Shown piece by piece: positions 18,161 to 26,199 of a DNA stretch of 64,000 bases. The notes below the pieces were generated by a model that was given only the letters and a program-made list of their open reading frames with translations, was not told the origin of the DNA and made no database searches. The DNA lies in assembly GCF_009749525.1 (NCBI RefSeq), contig NZ_WOAC01000008.1:1-64000 (forward strand), given 5' to 3'. Position numbers and translations under genes: made by a program. Source of the DNA: Mesorhizobium xinjiangense. Lineage in GTDB: Bacteria; Pseudomonadota; Alphaproteobacteria; Rhizobiales; Rhizobiaceae. The number at the start of each line of letters is the position of its first letter. The first letter of the stretch is position 1.

Positions 18161-18805
18161 ATGACGCTGGGCGTGAAGGAGCACGTTGCCGACAATTCGC
18201 GCATGGACATTCTGGGTGCGGCTGCCCGGTGCTTCATGGAGCGCGGCTATGCGGCGACCTCGATCGACGACGTCGCGCGCAGCCTCGGCGCCACCAAGGG
18301 CCGCATCTACCACCATTTTCCCTCCAAGGCGGATCTGTTCGCGGCCGTCTTCCGCGCCGGCATGGACATGAACTACGCGGCGGTCAGGCCCTATTGCGAC
18401 CTGCCCGGCCCGGCGGTGAAGCGTTGGCGCATGATGGCCATGGCGCATGTGCTGCAGATGATCGACACCAAGGCCTTCCAGCGCGCCGTGTGGATCGGCG
18501 TGGAGATGCATCTGCGCGGTGCGACCACGCCGCAGCAGCGCTCGGTCCTCAACGAACTGATCGAATATCGCAGCAATTACTCCAACCAGTTCCGCGAAGT
18601 GCTGCTTGCAGGCCGCGATGAAGGCGTCTTCTGCTTCGACGATCTCAGCATCACCAACCAGCTCATGTTCATGACGCTCAATTCGCCGATCTTCTGGTAC
18701 ACGCCGCGGGTGGGCGAGACGCGGGCCGACATCGAAATCATCGCGCGCCAGATCGTCGATTACGCCGAGGGCGGGCTTCGCGGGACACAAGGACAGTCGA
18801 CATGA
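18161..18805 (+). CDS. TetR/AcrR-family transcriptional regulator
   Basis: 214 residues from ATG 18161, with GGAGG 9 bp upstream. The N-terminal helix-turn-helix is typical: ILGAAARCFMERGYAATSIDDVARSLGATKGRIYHHFPSKADLF (residues 17-60, continuous across that range). The C-terminal ligand domain is less conserved. It is the first gene of the rightward operon and its stop overlaps the start of the acyl-CoA dehydrogenase gene (ATGA). The palindrome at 18050-18069 is the likely operator. An acyl-CoA or hydroxyacid effector is a reasonable guess from the genes it adjoins. Confidence 0.9.
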   Translation: MTLGVKEHVADNSRMDILGAAARCFMERGYAATSIDDVARSLGATKGRIYHHFPSKADLFAAVFRAGMDMNYAAVRPYCDLPGPAVKRWRMMAMAHVLQMIDTKAFQRAVWIGVEMHLRGATTPQQRSVLNELIEYRSNYSNQFREVLLAGRDEGVFCFDDLSITNQLMFMTLNSPIFWYTPRVGETRADIEIIARQIVDYAEGGLRGTQGQST

Positions 18806-20040
18806 CAGAGATGAATCTCGGCATGACCGAGCGCCTGAAGCCGATCCACGATAAGGTCCGCGACATGGTGCGCAACGAGATCATGCCGCTCGACAAGGAG
18901 TTCCTGGCGGAGGTCGGCAGGAATGGCGACCGCTGGAGCTATACGCCGCGGCAGACCGAGATTCTCGAAGGGTTGAAGGCCAAGGCGCGCGAGCGGGGGC
19001 TGTGGAACTTCTGGCTGACCGGTTCCGAGCGCGGCTATGGTCTGTCGACCGTCGAATATGCCTATCTCGCCGAAGAGATGGGCAAGGCGCATCTGGGCGC
19101 GGAAACCTTCAACTGTTCGGCGCCCGACACAGGCAATATGGAAGTGCTCGAGCGCTACGGTTCGCCGGCGCACAAGGAGCAGTGGCTGGCCCCGCTGCTC
19201 GATGGCAAGATCCGTTCGGCCTATCTGATGACCGAGCCCGACGTTGCCTCGTCGGACGCCACCAACATTGCCATGCGTTGCGAGCGCGACGGCGACGAAT
19301 ACGTGCTCAACGGCGAGAAATGGTGGTCGTCGGGCGCGGGCGACCCGCGCTGCAAGATCTATATCGTCATGGTGCGCACGGCCGAGGACGGACCGAAGCA
19401 CCAGCAGCATTCGATGATCCTCGTGCCGGCCGATACGCCGGGCGTTACCAAGCTGCGGGCCATGCAGGTCTATGGCGACGACGACGCCCCGCACGGCCAT
19501 CTGCACCTGAAGTTCGACAATGTGCGCGTGCCGGCCGACAATCTGCTGCTCGGCGAGGGGCGCGGCTTCGAGATCGCGCAGGGTCGTCTCGGTCCGGGGC
19601 GAATCCACCATTGCATGCGTGCCGTCGGCCAGGCGGAGATGGCGCTGGAGCTGATGTGCCAGCGCTCTGTGCGCCGCGAGGCCTTCGGCAAGCCGCTGGC
19701 CACGCTCGGCGCCAATTACGATATTATCGCCGAATGCCGCATGGAGATCGAGATGGCGCGCTTGCTGTGCCTGAAGGCGGCCTGGATGATGGACCAGGGC
19801 GATGCGCGCGCCGCCGCGCCGTGGATCAGCCAGATCAAGGTCGTCGCGCCACGCGTGGCGCTCAAGGTCACGGACGAGGCGGTGCAGATGTTCGGCGGCC
19901 AGGGCATCAGCCAGGATACGCCGCTGGCGCGCGCCTGGACGCATCTGAGAACGCTCAGGTTGGCCGACGGGCCGGACGCGGTGCACCGGCGCCAGGTGGC
20001 GCGCACCGAGCTGAGGAAATACACGCAGGAGAAGGTGTGA
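18802..20040 (+). CDS. Acyl-CoA dehydrogenase, ACAD10/11-like
   Basis: 412 residues, full-length acyl-CoA dehydrogenase. FAD and substrate motifs: YLMTEPDVASSDATNIA (141-157), LNGEKWWSSGAGD (169-181), QMFGGQGISQDTPLARAW (362-379). At the catalytic-base position, where most ACADs have the Glu of YEGT, this protein has LADGPDAVH (D389). That ADGPD form is characteristic of the ACAD10/ACAD11 branch. Together with the separately encoded phosphotransferase at 15652-16686 it looks like the split bacterial form of ACAD11. The start codon overlaps the tetR stop, and a palindromic repeat separates it from the next gene. Confidence 0.9.
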   Translation: MTEMNLGMTERLKPIHDKVRDMVRNEIMPLDKEFLAEVGRNGDRWSYTPRQTEILEGLKAKARERGLWNFWLTGSERGYGLSTVEYAYLAEEMGKAHLGAETFNCSAPDTGNMEVLERYGSPAHKEQWLAPLLDGKIRSAYLMTEPDVASSDATNIAMRCERDGDEYVLNGEKWWSSGAGDPRCKIYIVMVRTAEDGPKHQQHSMILVPADTPGVTKLRAMQVYGDDDAPHGHLHLKFDNVRVPADNLLLGEGRGFEIAQGRLGPGRIHHCMRAVGQAEMALELMCQRSVRREAFGKPLATLGANYDIIAECRMEIEMARLLCLKAAWMMDQGDARAAAPWISQIKVVAPRVALKVTDEAVQMFGGQGISQDTPLARAWTHLRTLRLADGPDAVHRRQVARTELRKYTQEKV

Positions 20041-20073
20041 TGAGCGTCACCTCTCCGATGGCGGAGCAGTCAA

Positions 20074-20202
20074 ATATGCCCCCTCCACCACGCTTTGCGT
20101 GGTCCCCCTCCCCCGTAAACGGGGGAGGATCAAGCGGCGCCGCCGGCTCCTCCCCTGCGAAGCGGGGGAGGGGGACCGCCGAAGGCGGTGGAGGGGGCAT
20201 AT
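20074..20202. repeat. Large intergenic imperfect palindrome
   Basis: Perfect 16-bp outer arms (20074-20089 and 20187-20202) enclose two inner GC-rich hairpins built on CCCCTCCCCCG/CGGGGGAGG. The whole 129-bp unit can fold into a branched cruciform or RNA structure and fills most of the gap between the acyl-CoA dehydrogenase and the first MDR gene. It looks like a dispersed rhizobial-type repeat. It carries no ORF of its own. Confidence 0.7.
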
Positions 20203-20263
20203 GCAATTCTGCCCGACGAGGGCACGCAGGCGGCGAGTGTCGACTGCAAACGAGGAGCATGCC

Positions 20264-21232
20264 ATGAAGGCGATCGTCGCGCGCGACTTCGCGCCCCTCG
20301 ACCAGCTCGACTATGCCGACTGGCCGGAGCCCAAGGCGACGGGCCATATGGTGGTGATCGAGGCCGACACGATCGGCGTCAACTACCCCGACGGGCTCCT
20401 CGTCCAGGGGCTTTACCAGATGAAGCCGCCGACCCCCTTCGTGCCCGGCATGGAGGCGGTGGGACATGTCACGGCAATTGGGCCCGATGTGAAATCGGTG
20501 AAGGTCGGAGACCGCGTTGCGGCCCTCGGCTCGCTTGGCGCCTATGCCGAGAAGGTCGCGGCGGAGGAAGCGCGTGTCATGGCGCTGCCCGACGCGATTT
20601 CCAGCGCCGATGCCTGCGCCCTGATGTGCGGCTACGGGACCGCGCACTATGCATTGAAGCAACGCGGTCAACTCAAGCCCGGCGAGACGTTGTGTGTTCT
20701 TGGAGCGGCCGGGGCGACGGGTGTCGCTGCCGTTCAGATCGGCAAGGCCATGGGCGCGCGGGTGATCGGCGTGGCGTCCAGCGAGGCCAAGCGCGCCATA
20801 GCCTTTGAGGCCGGCGCCGATACCGTGCTCGGCTACGACAATCTCAAGGACGCCTTGAAGGAGGCGACCGGCGGCAAGGGTGTCGATGTCGCCTTCGATC
20901 CCGTCGGCGGCGACAGTTTCGACGCGCTGGCGCGCTCCATGGGCTGGGGCGGACGGCTGCTGGTCATCGGATTCGCGTCCGGAACGATCCCGAAACTGCC
21001 GGTCAATCTGGCGCTGGTCAAAGGCTTCAGCCTCGTCGGCGTGTTCTGGGGCGCATTCACGCAGAAGGAGCCGCAGGCCTATGCCGACAATATGCGCGAA
21101 CTGATCGGCTGGTATCTCGAAGGCAAGGTCAAGCCGGTCATCGAGGGCGAATACAAGCTCGCCGACGCGCCGTCCGTGCTTGCCCGCGTGCTGGCACGCG
21201 GTGCGGCCGGCAAGATCGTGCTCAAGCCTTAG
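20264..21232 (+). CDS. NADPH:quinone oxidoreductase-like MDR protein (1)
   Basis: 322 residues from ATG 20264, preceded by GAGGAG; frames upstream run through the palindrome. Zinc-less medium-chain dehydrogenase/reductase: GroES-like N-terminal domain (NYPDGLLVQGLYQMKPPTPFVPGMEAVG), then a Rossmann domain (LCVLGAAGATGVAAVQIGKAMGARVIGVA). Catalytic zinc cysteines are absent, as in quinone and enoyl reductases. It sits 11 bp upstream of a second MDR gene in the TetR-headed operon and may reduce an unsaturated acyl-CoA or carbonyl intermediate; this is not shown by sequence. Confidence 0.88.
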   Translation: MKAIVARDFAPLDQLDYADWPEPKATGHMVVIEADTIGVNYPDGLLVQGLYQMKPPTPFVPGMEAVGHVTAIGPDVKSVKVGDRVAALGSLGAYAEKVAAEEARVMALPDAISSADACALMCGYGTAHYALKQRGQLKPGETLCVLGAAGATGVAAVQIGKAMGARVIGVASSEAKRAIAFEAGADTVLGYDNLKDALKEATGGKGVDVAFDPVGGDSFDALARSMGWGGRLLVIGFASGTIPKLPVNLALVKGFSLVGVFWGAFTQKEPQAYADNMRELIGWYLEGKVKPVIEGEYKLADAPSVLARVLARGAAGKIVLKP

Positions 21233-21243
21233 GAGGAAAGACG

Positions 21244-22287
21244 ATGGCATCGCTTCCCGACCGCATGCGCGCCCTGCTTCTTGTCAACGAGGGATATTCC
21301 AGGATGCCGTCGGGAACGGCGCTGGAGGCGATGAGCCCCTATGTGGAACGCGCCGAGATCGAGGTTCCCGAACCCGGCCCGACGCAGGTCCTTTTGAAGG
21401 TCAGCCTGGCCTCGATCAATCCGTCCGACGTCATGTTCGTGAAGGGCATGTACGGTCAGCCGCGCCGCAAGGGCCGGCCGGCCGGCTTCGAGGGCGTGGG
21501 CGAGGTCGTCGCTGCCGGAAGCGAGGCCGCTGCGCAAGGCCTCGTGGGCAAGCGCGTGGCCTTTGCCACGGGCTTGAGCAACTGGGGCTCCTGGGCCGAA
21601 TACGCGATCGCCGAGGCGGGCGCGTGCATCCCGCTGATGGACGAGGTGCGCGACGAGGATGCGGCGGCGATGATCGTCAATCCGCTGACCGCGCTTGCCA
21701 TGTTCGACATCGTCAAACAGGAAGGCCAGAAGGCCTTCATCATGACGGCGGCGGCAAGCCAGTTGTGCAAGCTGTTGACGGGTGTGGCCGCCGAGGAAGG
21801 CTACCGCCCCATCTCCATCGTGCGGCGCGACGACCAGATGGGGCTGTTGAAGGAGATCGGTGCGGCGCATGTCCTCAATGCGACAGCGTCCGATTTCGCT
21901 GACAGGTTGCGTGACGTGCTCGGCGCCGAAGAGCCGCGCATCCTGCTCGACGCGGTCAGCGGGCCGCTTGCCGGGCAGATCTTCACCGCCATGCCGAAAC
22001 GCGCCCGCTGGATCGTCTATGGCCGGCTCGATGCGAGCGATACGGTCATCCAGGAACCGGGTCAGCTCATATTCATGCACAAGAAGATCGAGGGCTTCTG
22101 GCTGACGGAATGGATGCGCAACACGCCTCTGGAGCGCAAGGTGGCGACGATCAAGGAGGCGCAGACGCGATTTGCCGACGGGCGCTGGTCGACCGACGTG
22201 ACGGCCATCGTGCCGCTCGACGAGGCGATCGACCGCGTGGCCGACGAACTGGCCAAGCCGAACGGGAAGGTTTTCATCGTGCCGTGA
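21244..22287 (+). CDS. Zinc-less MDR oxidoreductase (2)
   Basis: 347 residues with an AGGAGG-type ribosome-binding site. It has the MDR architecture (VLLKVSLASINPSDVMFVKGMYG; FEGVGEVVAAGSEA), but the nucleotide-binding loop (AFIMTAAASQLCKLLTG) departs from the usual GxGxxG, so the cofactor preference is uncertain. It differs clearly from the preceding MDR gene and is not a recent duplicate. It ends 103 bp before the livH-like gene and probably belongs to the same transcription unit. Confidence 0.83.
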   Translation: MASLPDRMRALLLVNEGYSRMPSGTALEAMSPYVERAEIEVPEPGPTQVLLKVSLASINPSDVMFVKGMYGQPRRKGRPAGFEGVGEVVAAGSEAAAQGLVGKRVAFATGLSNWGSWAEYAIAEAGACIPLMDEVRDEDAAAMIVNPLTALAMFDIVKQEGQKAFIMTAAASQLCKLLTGVAAEEGYRPISIVRRDDQMGLLKEIGAAHVLNATASDFADRLRDVLGAEEPRILLDAVSGPLAGQIFTAMPKRARWIVYGRLDASDTVIQEPGQLIFMHKKIEGFWLTEWMRNTPLERKVATIKEAQTRFADGRWSTDVTAIVPLDEAIDRVADELAKPNGKVFIVP

Positions 22288-22390
22288 TCGACTGCGCCGG
22301 AGCAGGTCGCTTGCGGGAGGTGCGGCCGGCTCTGTAGACTGAACGAAATGCGGCACAGACCGCATATGAAAAAATGGGAGGAGGAACGTC

Positions 22391-23266
22391 TTGGACGTAT
22401 TGCAGCTCTTTGTCAGCGGGCTTGCGAATGGCTGTGTCTACGGCCTGATCGCACTCGGCTTCGTGCTGATCTACAAGGCGACCGAGGCGGTCAATTTCGC
22501 CCAGGGCGACTTCATGATGCTCGGCGCCTTCATTGCGCTCGGGCTGACCAACGAACAGTTCATGGGGCTGCCCTTCTGGATCGCCGTGCCGCTGGCCATC
22601 ATCGCCATGGGCGTGGTCGGCTACCTGCTCGACATGCTGGTGGTCAGGCACATGTTCGGCCAGTCGCAGATCGCCATCGTGATCCTGACCATCGCGCTCG
22701 GCTTCGTGCTGCGCTTCATCGCCGGCCTCATCTGGGGGCACGAGCCGATCGCGCTGGAATCGCCCATCGCCGGCAAGGAGGTGCGCTTCGGCGGGCTCGT
22801 GCTGGGGCTCGACGAGGTGACGATCATCGTCGTCACGCTGATCCTGACCGTGGCCCTTTACATCTATTTCAACCGCACCAAGCTCGGTGTCGCCATGCAG
22901 GCGGCGTCGCAAAACCAGCTTGCCGCCTACTATATGGGCATCCCGGTCAAGCGCGTGCATTCGCTGGTCTGGGCGCTGGCGGGCGCCGTCGCCGCCGTCG
23001 CCGGCATTCTCTTCGCCTCCAAGGGCTCCATCGACCCGTCGGTCGGACTGCTCGGCATCAAGGCGTTCGCGGCCGCCGTCATCGGCGGCTTCGGCAGCCT
23101 TCCGGGCGCCCTTCTGGGTGGCGTGATCGTGGGGCTGATCGAACCCTTCGCCTCCTACTACATCGCCGCCGGCTATTCGCAGCTCATGCCCTATCTGCTG
23201 CTTTTCCTTATTCTCGTCTTCCGACCGCACGGCATCCTTGCCCAGGTCCATGCGAAGAAGGTGTGA
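22391..23266 (+). CDS. livH: LIV-type ABC transporter permease (LivH family)
   Basis: 291 residues starting with TTG at 22391, backed by GGGAGGAGG 6 bp upstream. Family hallmarks: NGCVYGLIALGFVLIYKATEAVNFAQGDFMMLGA at the N-terminus, and the permease loop GIKAFAAAVIGGFGSLPGALLGG. About eight membrane helices. It pairs with the LivM-type permease 6 bp downstream. Proteins of this family carry branched-chain amino acids, but also amides, aromatic acids and short or modified fatty acids; the surrounding acyl-CoA genes favour an organic acid here. Confidence 0.92.
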   Translation: MDVLQLFVSGLANGCVYGLIALGFVLIYKATEAVNFAQGDFMMLGAFIALGLTNEQFMGLPFWIAVPLAIIAMGVVGYLLDMLVVRHMFGQSQIAIVILTIALGFVLRFIAGLIWGHEPIALESPIAGKEVRFGGLVLGLDEVTIIVVTLILTVALYIYFNRTKLGVAMQAASQNQLAAYYMGIPVKRVHSLVWALAGAVAAVAGILFASKGSIDPSVGLLGIKAFAAAVIGGFGSLPGALLGGVIVGLIEPFASYYIAAGYSQLMPYLLLFLILVFRPHGILAQVHAKKV

Positions 23267-23272
23267 GGCGTC

Positions 23273-24373
23273 ATGCGGACCGTTTTCAAGACCAGCTACG
23301 ACGCCGACATCAACCTTTTTCGTCACGGCACGCAGGCCGCCTGGTACATGGCGCTGCTGGTTCTCGCGGTGGTGCTGCCCTTCCTGCTCAGCACGTTCGC
23401 CATCGGCGAGGCGACCAATATGCTGATCTGGGCAATTGCCGGGATGGGGCTGATGATCCTGGTCGGCCAGACGGGACAGGCGAGCCTCGGCCACGCCGCC
23501 TTCCTGGCCGTCGGCTGCTATGCCAATGTGCTGCTGCAGGAACGGCTCGGCCTGCCCTTCCTCCTGTCCTTCCCGCTGGCCGGGGTGATCGCGGGGCTTG
23601 CCGGCGTGCTGATCGCCATCCCGACGACCAAGCTGCACGGCATCTATCTGGCAATCGCCACGCTGGCGGTCTCCATTCTCGCCGACGACGTCATTGTGCT
23701 GGCCGAACCGCTGACGGGCGGCGTGATGGGCCTCTACGCGCCGACGATCAACATTTTCGGGCTGGAGATCGACCGCTACGTCAATCCCGACCGTTTCTAC
23801 TGGTTGACGCTGGTCGTCACGGTCCTGGTCATCCTGGCCTATCGCAATGTGCTCAGATCGCCGCTCGGCCGCTCTTTCGCCGCCGTGCGCGACTCGGAGG
23901 TCTCGGCCAAGGCGATGGGCGTCAACGTGGCGCGAACCAAGGCGACGGCCTTCGGCATTTCGACCGCAATCACCGGGCTCGCCGGAGCGCTGATGGGCCA
24001 TTTCGCCGGCATCTTCAACAACGAGACCTTCAACATCATCATCTCGATCCAGCTTCTCCTGATGATCGTCATCGGCGGCCTGGGCTCCATCCACGGTGCC
24101 TTCTTCGGCGCCGTCGTGGTGGCGCTCCTGCCGCAGGCGATCGCGATTTCGCGCGATACGGTCGGCGGGCTTCTCGGAACCGGCTCGATCGCCATTCCGG
24201 GGCTCGAACAGGCGATCTTCGGGGCGATCCTGATCGTCTTCATTCTGTTCGAACCGATGGGCATCTACGGGCGCTGGGTGAAGATCCGCACCTATTTCGA
24301 GCTCTTCCCCTTCTACCGGCGCGACATGTTCCGTCGGCAGAAGAGCTATCTGAAGACGGAGCGCATGCGATGA
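23273..24373 (+). CDS. livM: LIV-type ABC transporter permease (LivM family)
   Basis: 366 residues, about ten membrane helices. Signature segments are LVGQTGQASLGHAAFLAVGCY near residue 60 and the EAA-like cytoplasmic loop LRSPLGRSFAAVRDSEVSAKAMGVNVARTK, plus IVIGGLGSIHGAFFGA. A long C-terminal cytoplasmic tail (GRWVKIRTYFELFPFYRRDMFRRQKSYLKTERMR region) is somewhat unusual. Its stop overlaps the start of the LivG-type ATPase gene (ATGA). Confidence 0.92.
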   Translation: MRTVFKTSYDADINLFRHGTQAAWYMALLVLAVVLPFLLSTFAIGEATNMLIWAIAGMGLMILVGQTGQASLGHAAFLAVGCYANVLLQERLGLPFLLSFPLAGVIAGLAGVLIAIPTTKLHGIYLAIATLAVSILADDVIVLAEPLTGGVMGLYAPTINIFGLEIDRYVNPDRFYWLTLVVTVLVILAYRNVLRSPLGRSFAAVRDSEVSAKAMGVNVARTKATAFGISTAITGLAGALMGHFAGIFNNETFNIIISIQLLLMIVIGGLGSIHGAFFGAVVVALLPQAIAISRDTVGGLLGTGSIAIPGLEQAIFGAILIVFILFEPMGIYGRWVKIRTYFELFPFYRRDMFRRQKSYLKTERMR

Positions 24374-25155
24374 GCCTTCTGGAAGTTGACAATGTCACCC
24401 TGCGCTTCGGCGGCGTGATCGCCGTCAATCAGGTCTCCTTCGCCGTCGAAGAAGGAGAGGTCTTCGCCCTGGTCGGCCCCAACGGAGCGGGCAAGTCGAC
24501 GCTCTTCAACCTGATCTCGCGCTTCTACGACCCGGCCGAAGGCGACATACGCTTCGACGGCGACAGCCTGCTTTCGCGCCAGCCGCACGAGATCGCCGCG
24601 ACCGGCATCGCACGCACCTTCCAGAACATCGAACTGTTCGAGCAGGCGACCGTGCTGCAGAACCTCCTGGTCGGCCGGCACCGGCACCGCAAGAGCAATT
24701 TCGTCAACGAGCTTCTCTTCACGCCCTTCGTGCGCAGCGAGGAGCGCCGGCATCGCGCGGCGGTGGAGAAGGTGATCGACTTTCTCGACCTGCAGCCCTA
24801 CCGCGAAAAATATATCGCCGGCCTGCCCTACGGCGTGCGCAAGGTGGTCGAGATGGGCCGGGCGCTCGCCATCGAGCCGCGCCTGCTGCTGCTCGACGAG
24901 CCGGCCTCGGGCCTGTCGGTTGAGGAGACGCAGGACGTCGCCTTCTGGATCGAGGACATCAAGAAGCAGATGGGCATCACCGTGCTCATGGTTGAGCACG
25001 ACATGCACCTCGTCTCCTCGGTGTCGGACCGGGTTCTGGCGCTCGCCGACGGAAAGACCTTGTCGCTCGGCACGGCCGAGGAGGTGCAGAACGATCCCAA
25101 GGTCATCGAGGCCTATATCGGGGTCTCCGACGAGCATGAAAGGGCGGTGGCGTGA
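24370..25155 (+). CDS. livG: LIV-type ABC transporter ATP-binding protein (LivG family)
   Basis: 261 residues. Walker A GPNGAGKS (36-43), the LivG-specific GIARTFQNIELFEQATVLQNLLVG, Walker B LLLLDEPASGLS, and the switch His in MVEHDMHLV. The ABC signature is LPYGVRK instead of the more usual LSYGQQR, a mild deviation. It overlaps livM by 4 bp and the next ATPase gene by 4 bp, so the subunits are made together. Confidence 0.93.
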   Translation: MSLLEVDNVTLRFGGVIAVNQVSFAVEEGEVFALVGPNGAGKSTLFNLISRFYDPAEGDIRFDGDSLLSRQPHEIAATGIARTFQNIELFEQATVLQNLLVGRHRHRKSNFVNELLFTPFVRSEERRHRAAVEKVIDFLDLQPYREKYIAGLPYGVRKVVEMGRALAIEPRLLLLDEPASGLSVEETQDVAFWIEDIKKQMGITVLMVEHDMHLVSSVSDRVLALADGKTLSLGTAEEVQNDPKVIEAYIGVSDEHERAVA

Positions 25156-25964
25156 CGATGCATCAACGGGCCGAAAACCCGCATGCCGAGGAAAAGCCGG
25201 CCGTACTTTCGGTGCGCAACATCGAAAGCTTCTACGGGCCCATCATGGCCATCCGCGGCTGCAGCCTCGATGTGCGCAAGGGGCAGATCGTTACCGTGCT
25301 GGGCGCCAACGGGGCAGGCAAGACGACGCTGATGAAGACGATCTCCGGCGTCATGGATCCCGAAAAGGGCGAGATCATCTATGGCGGCGAGAACATCGCC
25401 GGGGCAAGCCCAGACCGCGTGGTGCGGCTGGGGATCGTGCATGTGCCCGAAGGGCGCGAGGTCTTCCCGCTGCTGACGGTCGAGGAAAACCTGCGCATGG
25501 GCGCCTATACGCGCAACGATCCCGACGGGGTGAGGCAGGATATGGAGATGGTCTATTCCTATTTCCCGATCCTAGCCGAACGGCGCCGACAGGCGGCCGG
25601 CACGCTGTCGGGCGGCCAGCAGCAGATGCTGGCCATCGGGCGCGGGCTGATGGGGCGGCCGAAGCTGATGCTGCTCGACGAGCCGAGCCTCGGCCTGTCG
25701 CCGATCCTGGTCAGGGAGATCTTCCAGATCATCAAGCGGCTCAACCGCGAGCAGGGCGTGACGATGATGGTGGTCGAGCAGAACGCCAAGGTGGCGCTGG
25801 AGGTCGCCGATTACGGCTACGTCATGGAACTCGGCCGCATCGTCATGGCCGACGCCTCGCAGAGGCTCCTGGATTCGAAGGACATCCAGGAATTCTATCT
25901 CGGCGTCCAGGAGGAAACGCAGCGCGGTCAGAAGCGCTGGAAGCAGAAGAAGACGTGGCGATGA
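25152..25964 (+). CDS. livF: LIV-type ABC transporter ATP-binding protein (LivF family)
   Basis: 270 residues if the GTG at 25152 (GTGA overlap with livG) is used; an ATG at 25158 is equally possible. Walker A GANGAGKT (51-58), signature LSGGQQQM, Walker B LMLLDEPSLGLSP, and VVEQNAKVALEVADYGYVMELGRI typical of LivF. About 15 extra residues precede the ABC core, and the C-terminus ends in a basic RGQKRWKQKKTWR tail. It completes the transporter ATPase pair. Confidence 0.92.
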   Translation: MTMHQRAENPHAEEKPAVLSVRNIESFYGPIMAIRGCSLDVRKGQIVTVLGANGAGKTTLMKTISGVMDPEKGEIIYGGENIAGASPDRVVRLGIVHVPEGREVFPLLTVEENLRMGAYTRNDPDGVRQDMEMVYSYFPILAERRRQAAGTLSGGQQQMLAIGRGLMGRPKLMLLDEPSLGLSPILVREIFQIIKRLNREQGVTMMVVEQNAKVALEVADYGYVMELGRIVMADASQRLLDSKDIQEFYLGVQEETQRGQKRWKQKKTWR

Positions 25965-25973
25965 TCGCGCATT

Positions 25974-26161
25974 GCCGTCATACCGGCCAAGGTCGCGGAG
26001 CGGCCGCAGAGCAGGGACCCATTGGCCGACACATTATCGAGCGCGGACCCCGTCCGAGCTTGGCGCATGTCGGCATTGTCGCGCCGACCGATAAGCGGGC
26101 CGTGCCGCCCCATGGGTCCCGGCTCTTCCTTCGCTTCGCTCCGGTTGGCCGGGATGACGGC
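25974..26161. repeat. Imperfect inverted repeat between livF and the acyl-CoA ligase gene
   Basis: The ends 25974-25990 and 26145-26161 are inverted copies (16 of 17 matched), and a second matched block (GGGACCCATTGG against CCATGGGTCCC) lies inside. The CCGTCATCCCGGCCAA motif is of the dispersed-repeat kind common in rhizobial intergenic DNA; a fragment (GGCCGGGATGAC) also occurs at about 29430. No ORF is credible here. Confidence 0.55.
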
Positions 26162-26199
26162 CGCGAACAGGCTACGCGCACCCAATCCGGGAGGATCGT

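Noticed and set aside
22274..24094. 606-codon minus-strand frame across livH and livM
   Set aside because: Antisense to genes with strong permease signatures; no independent evidence.
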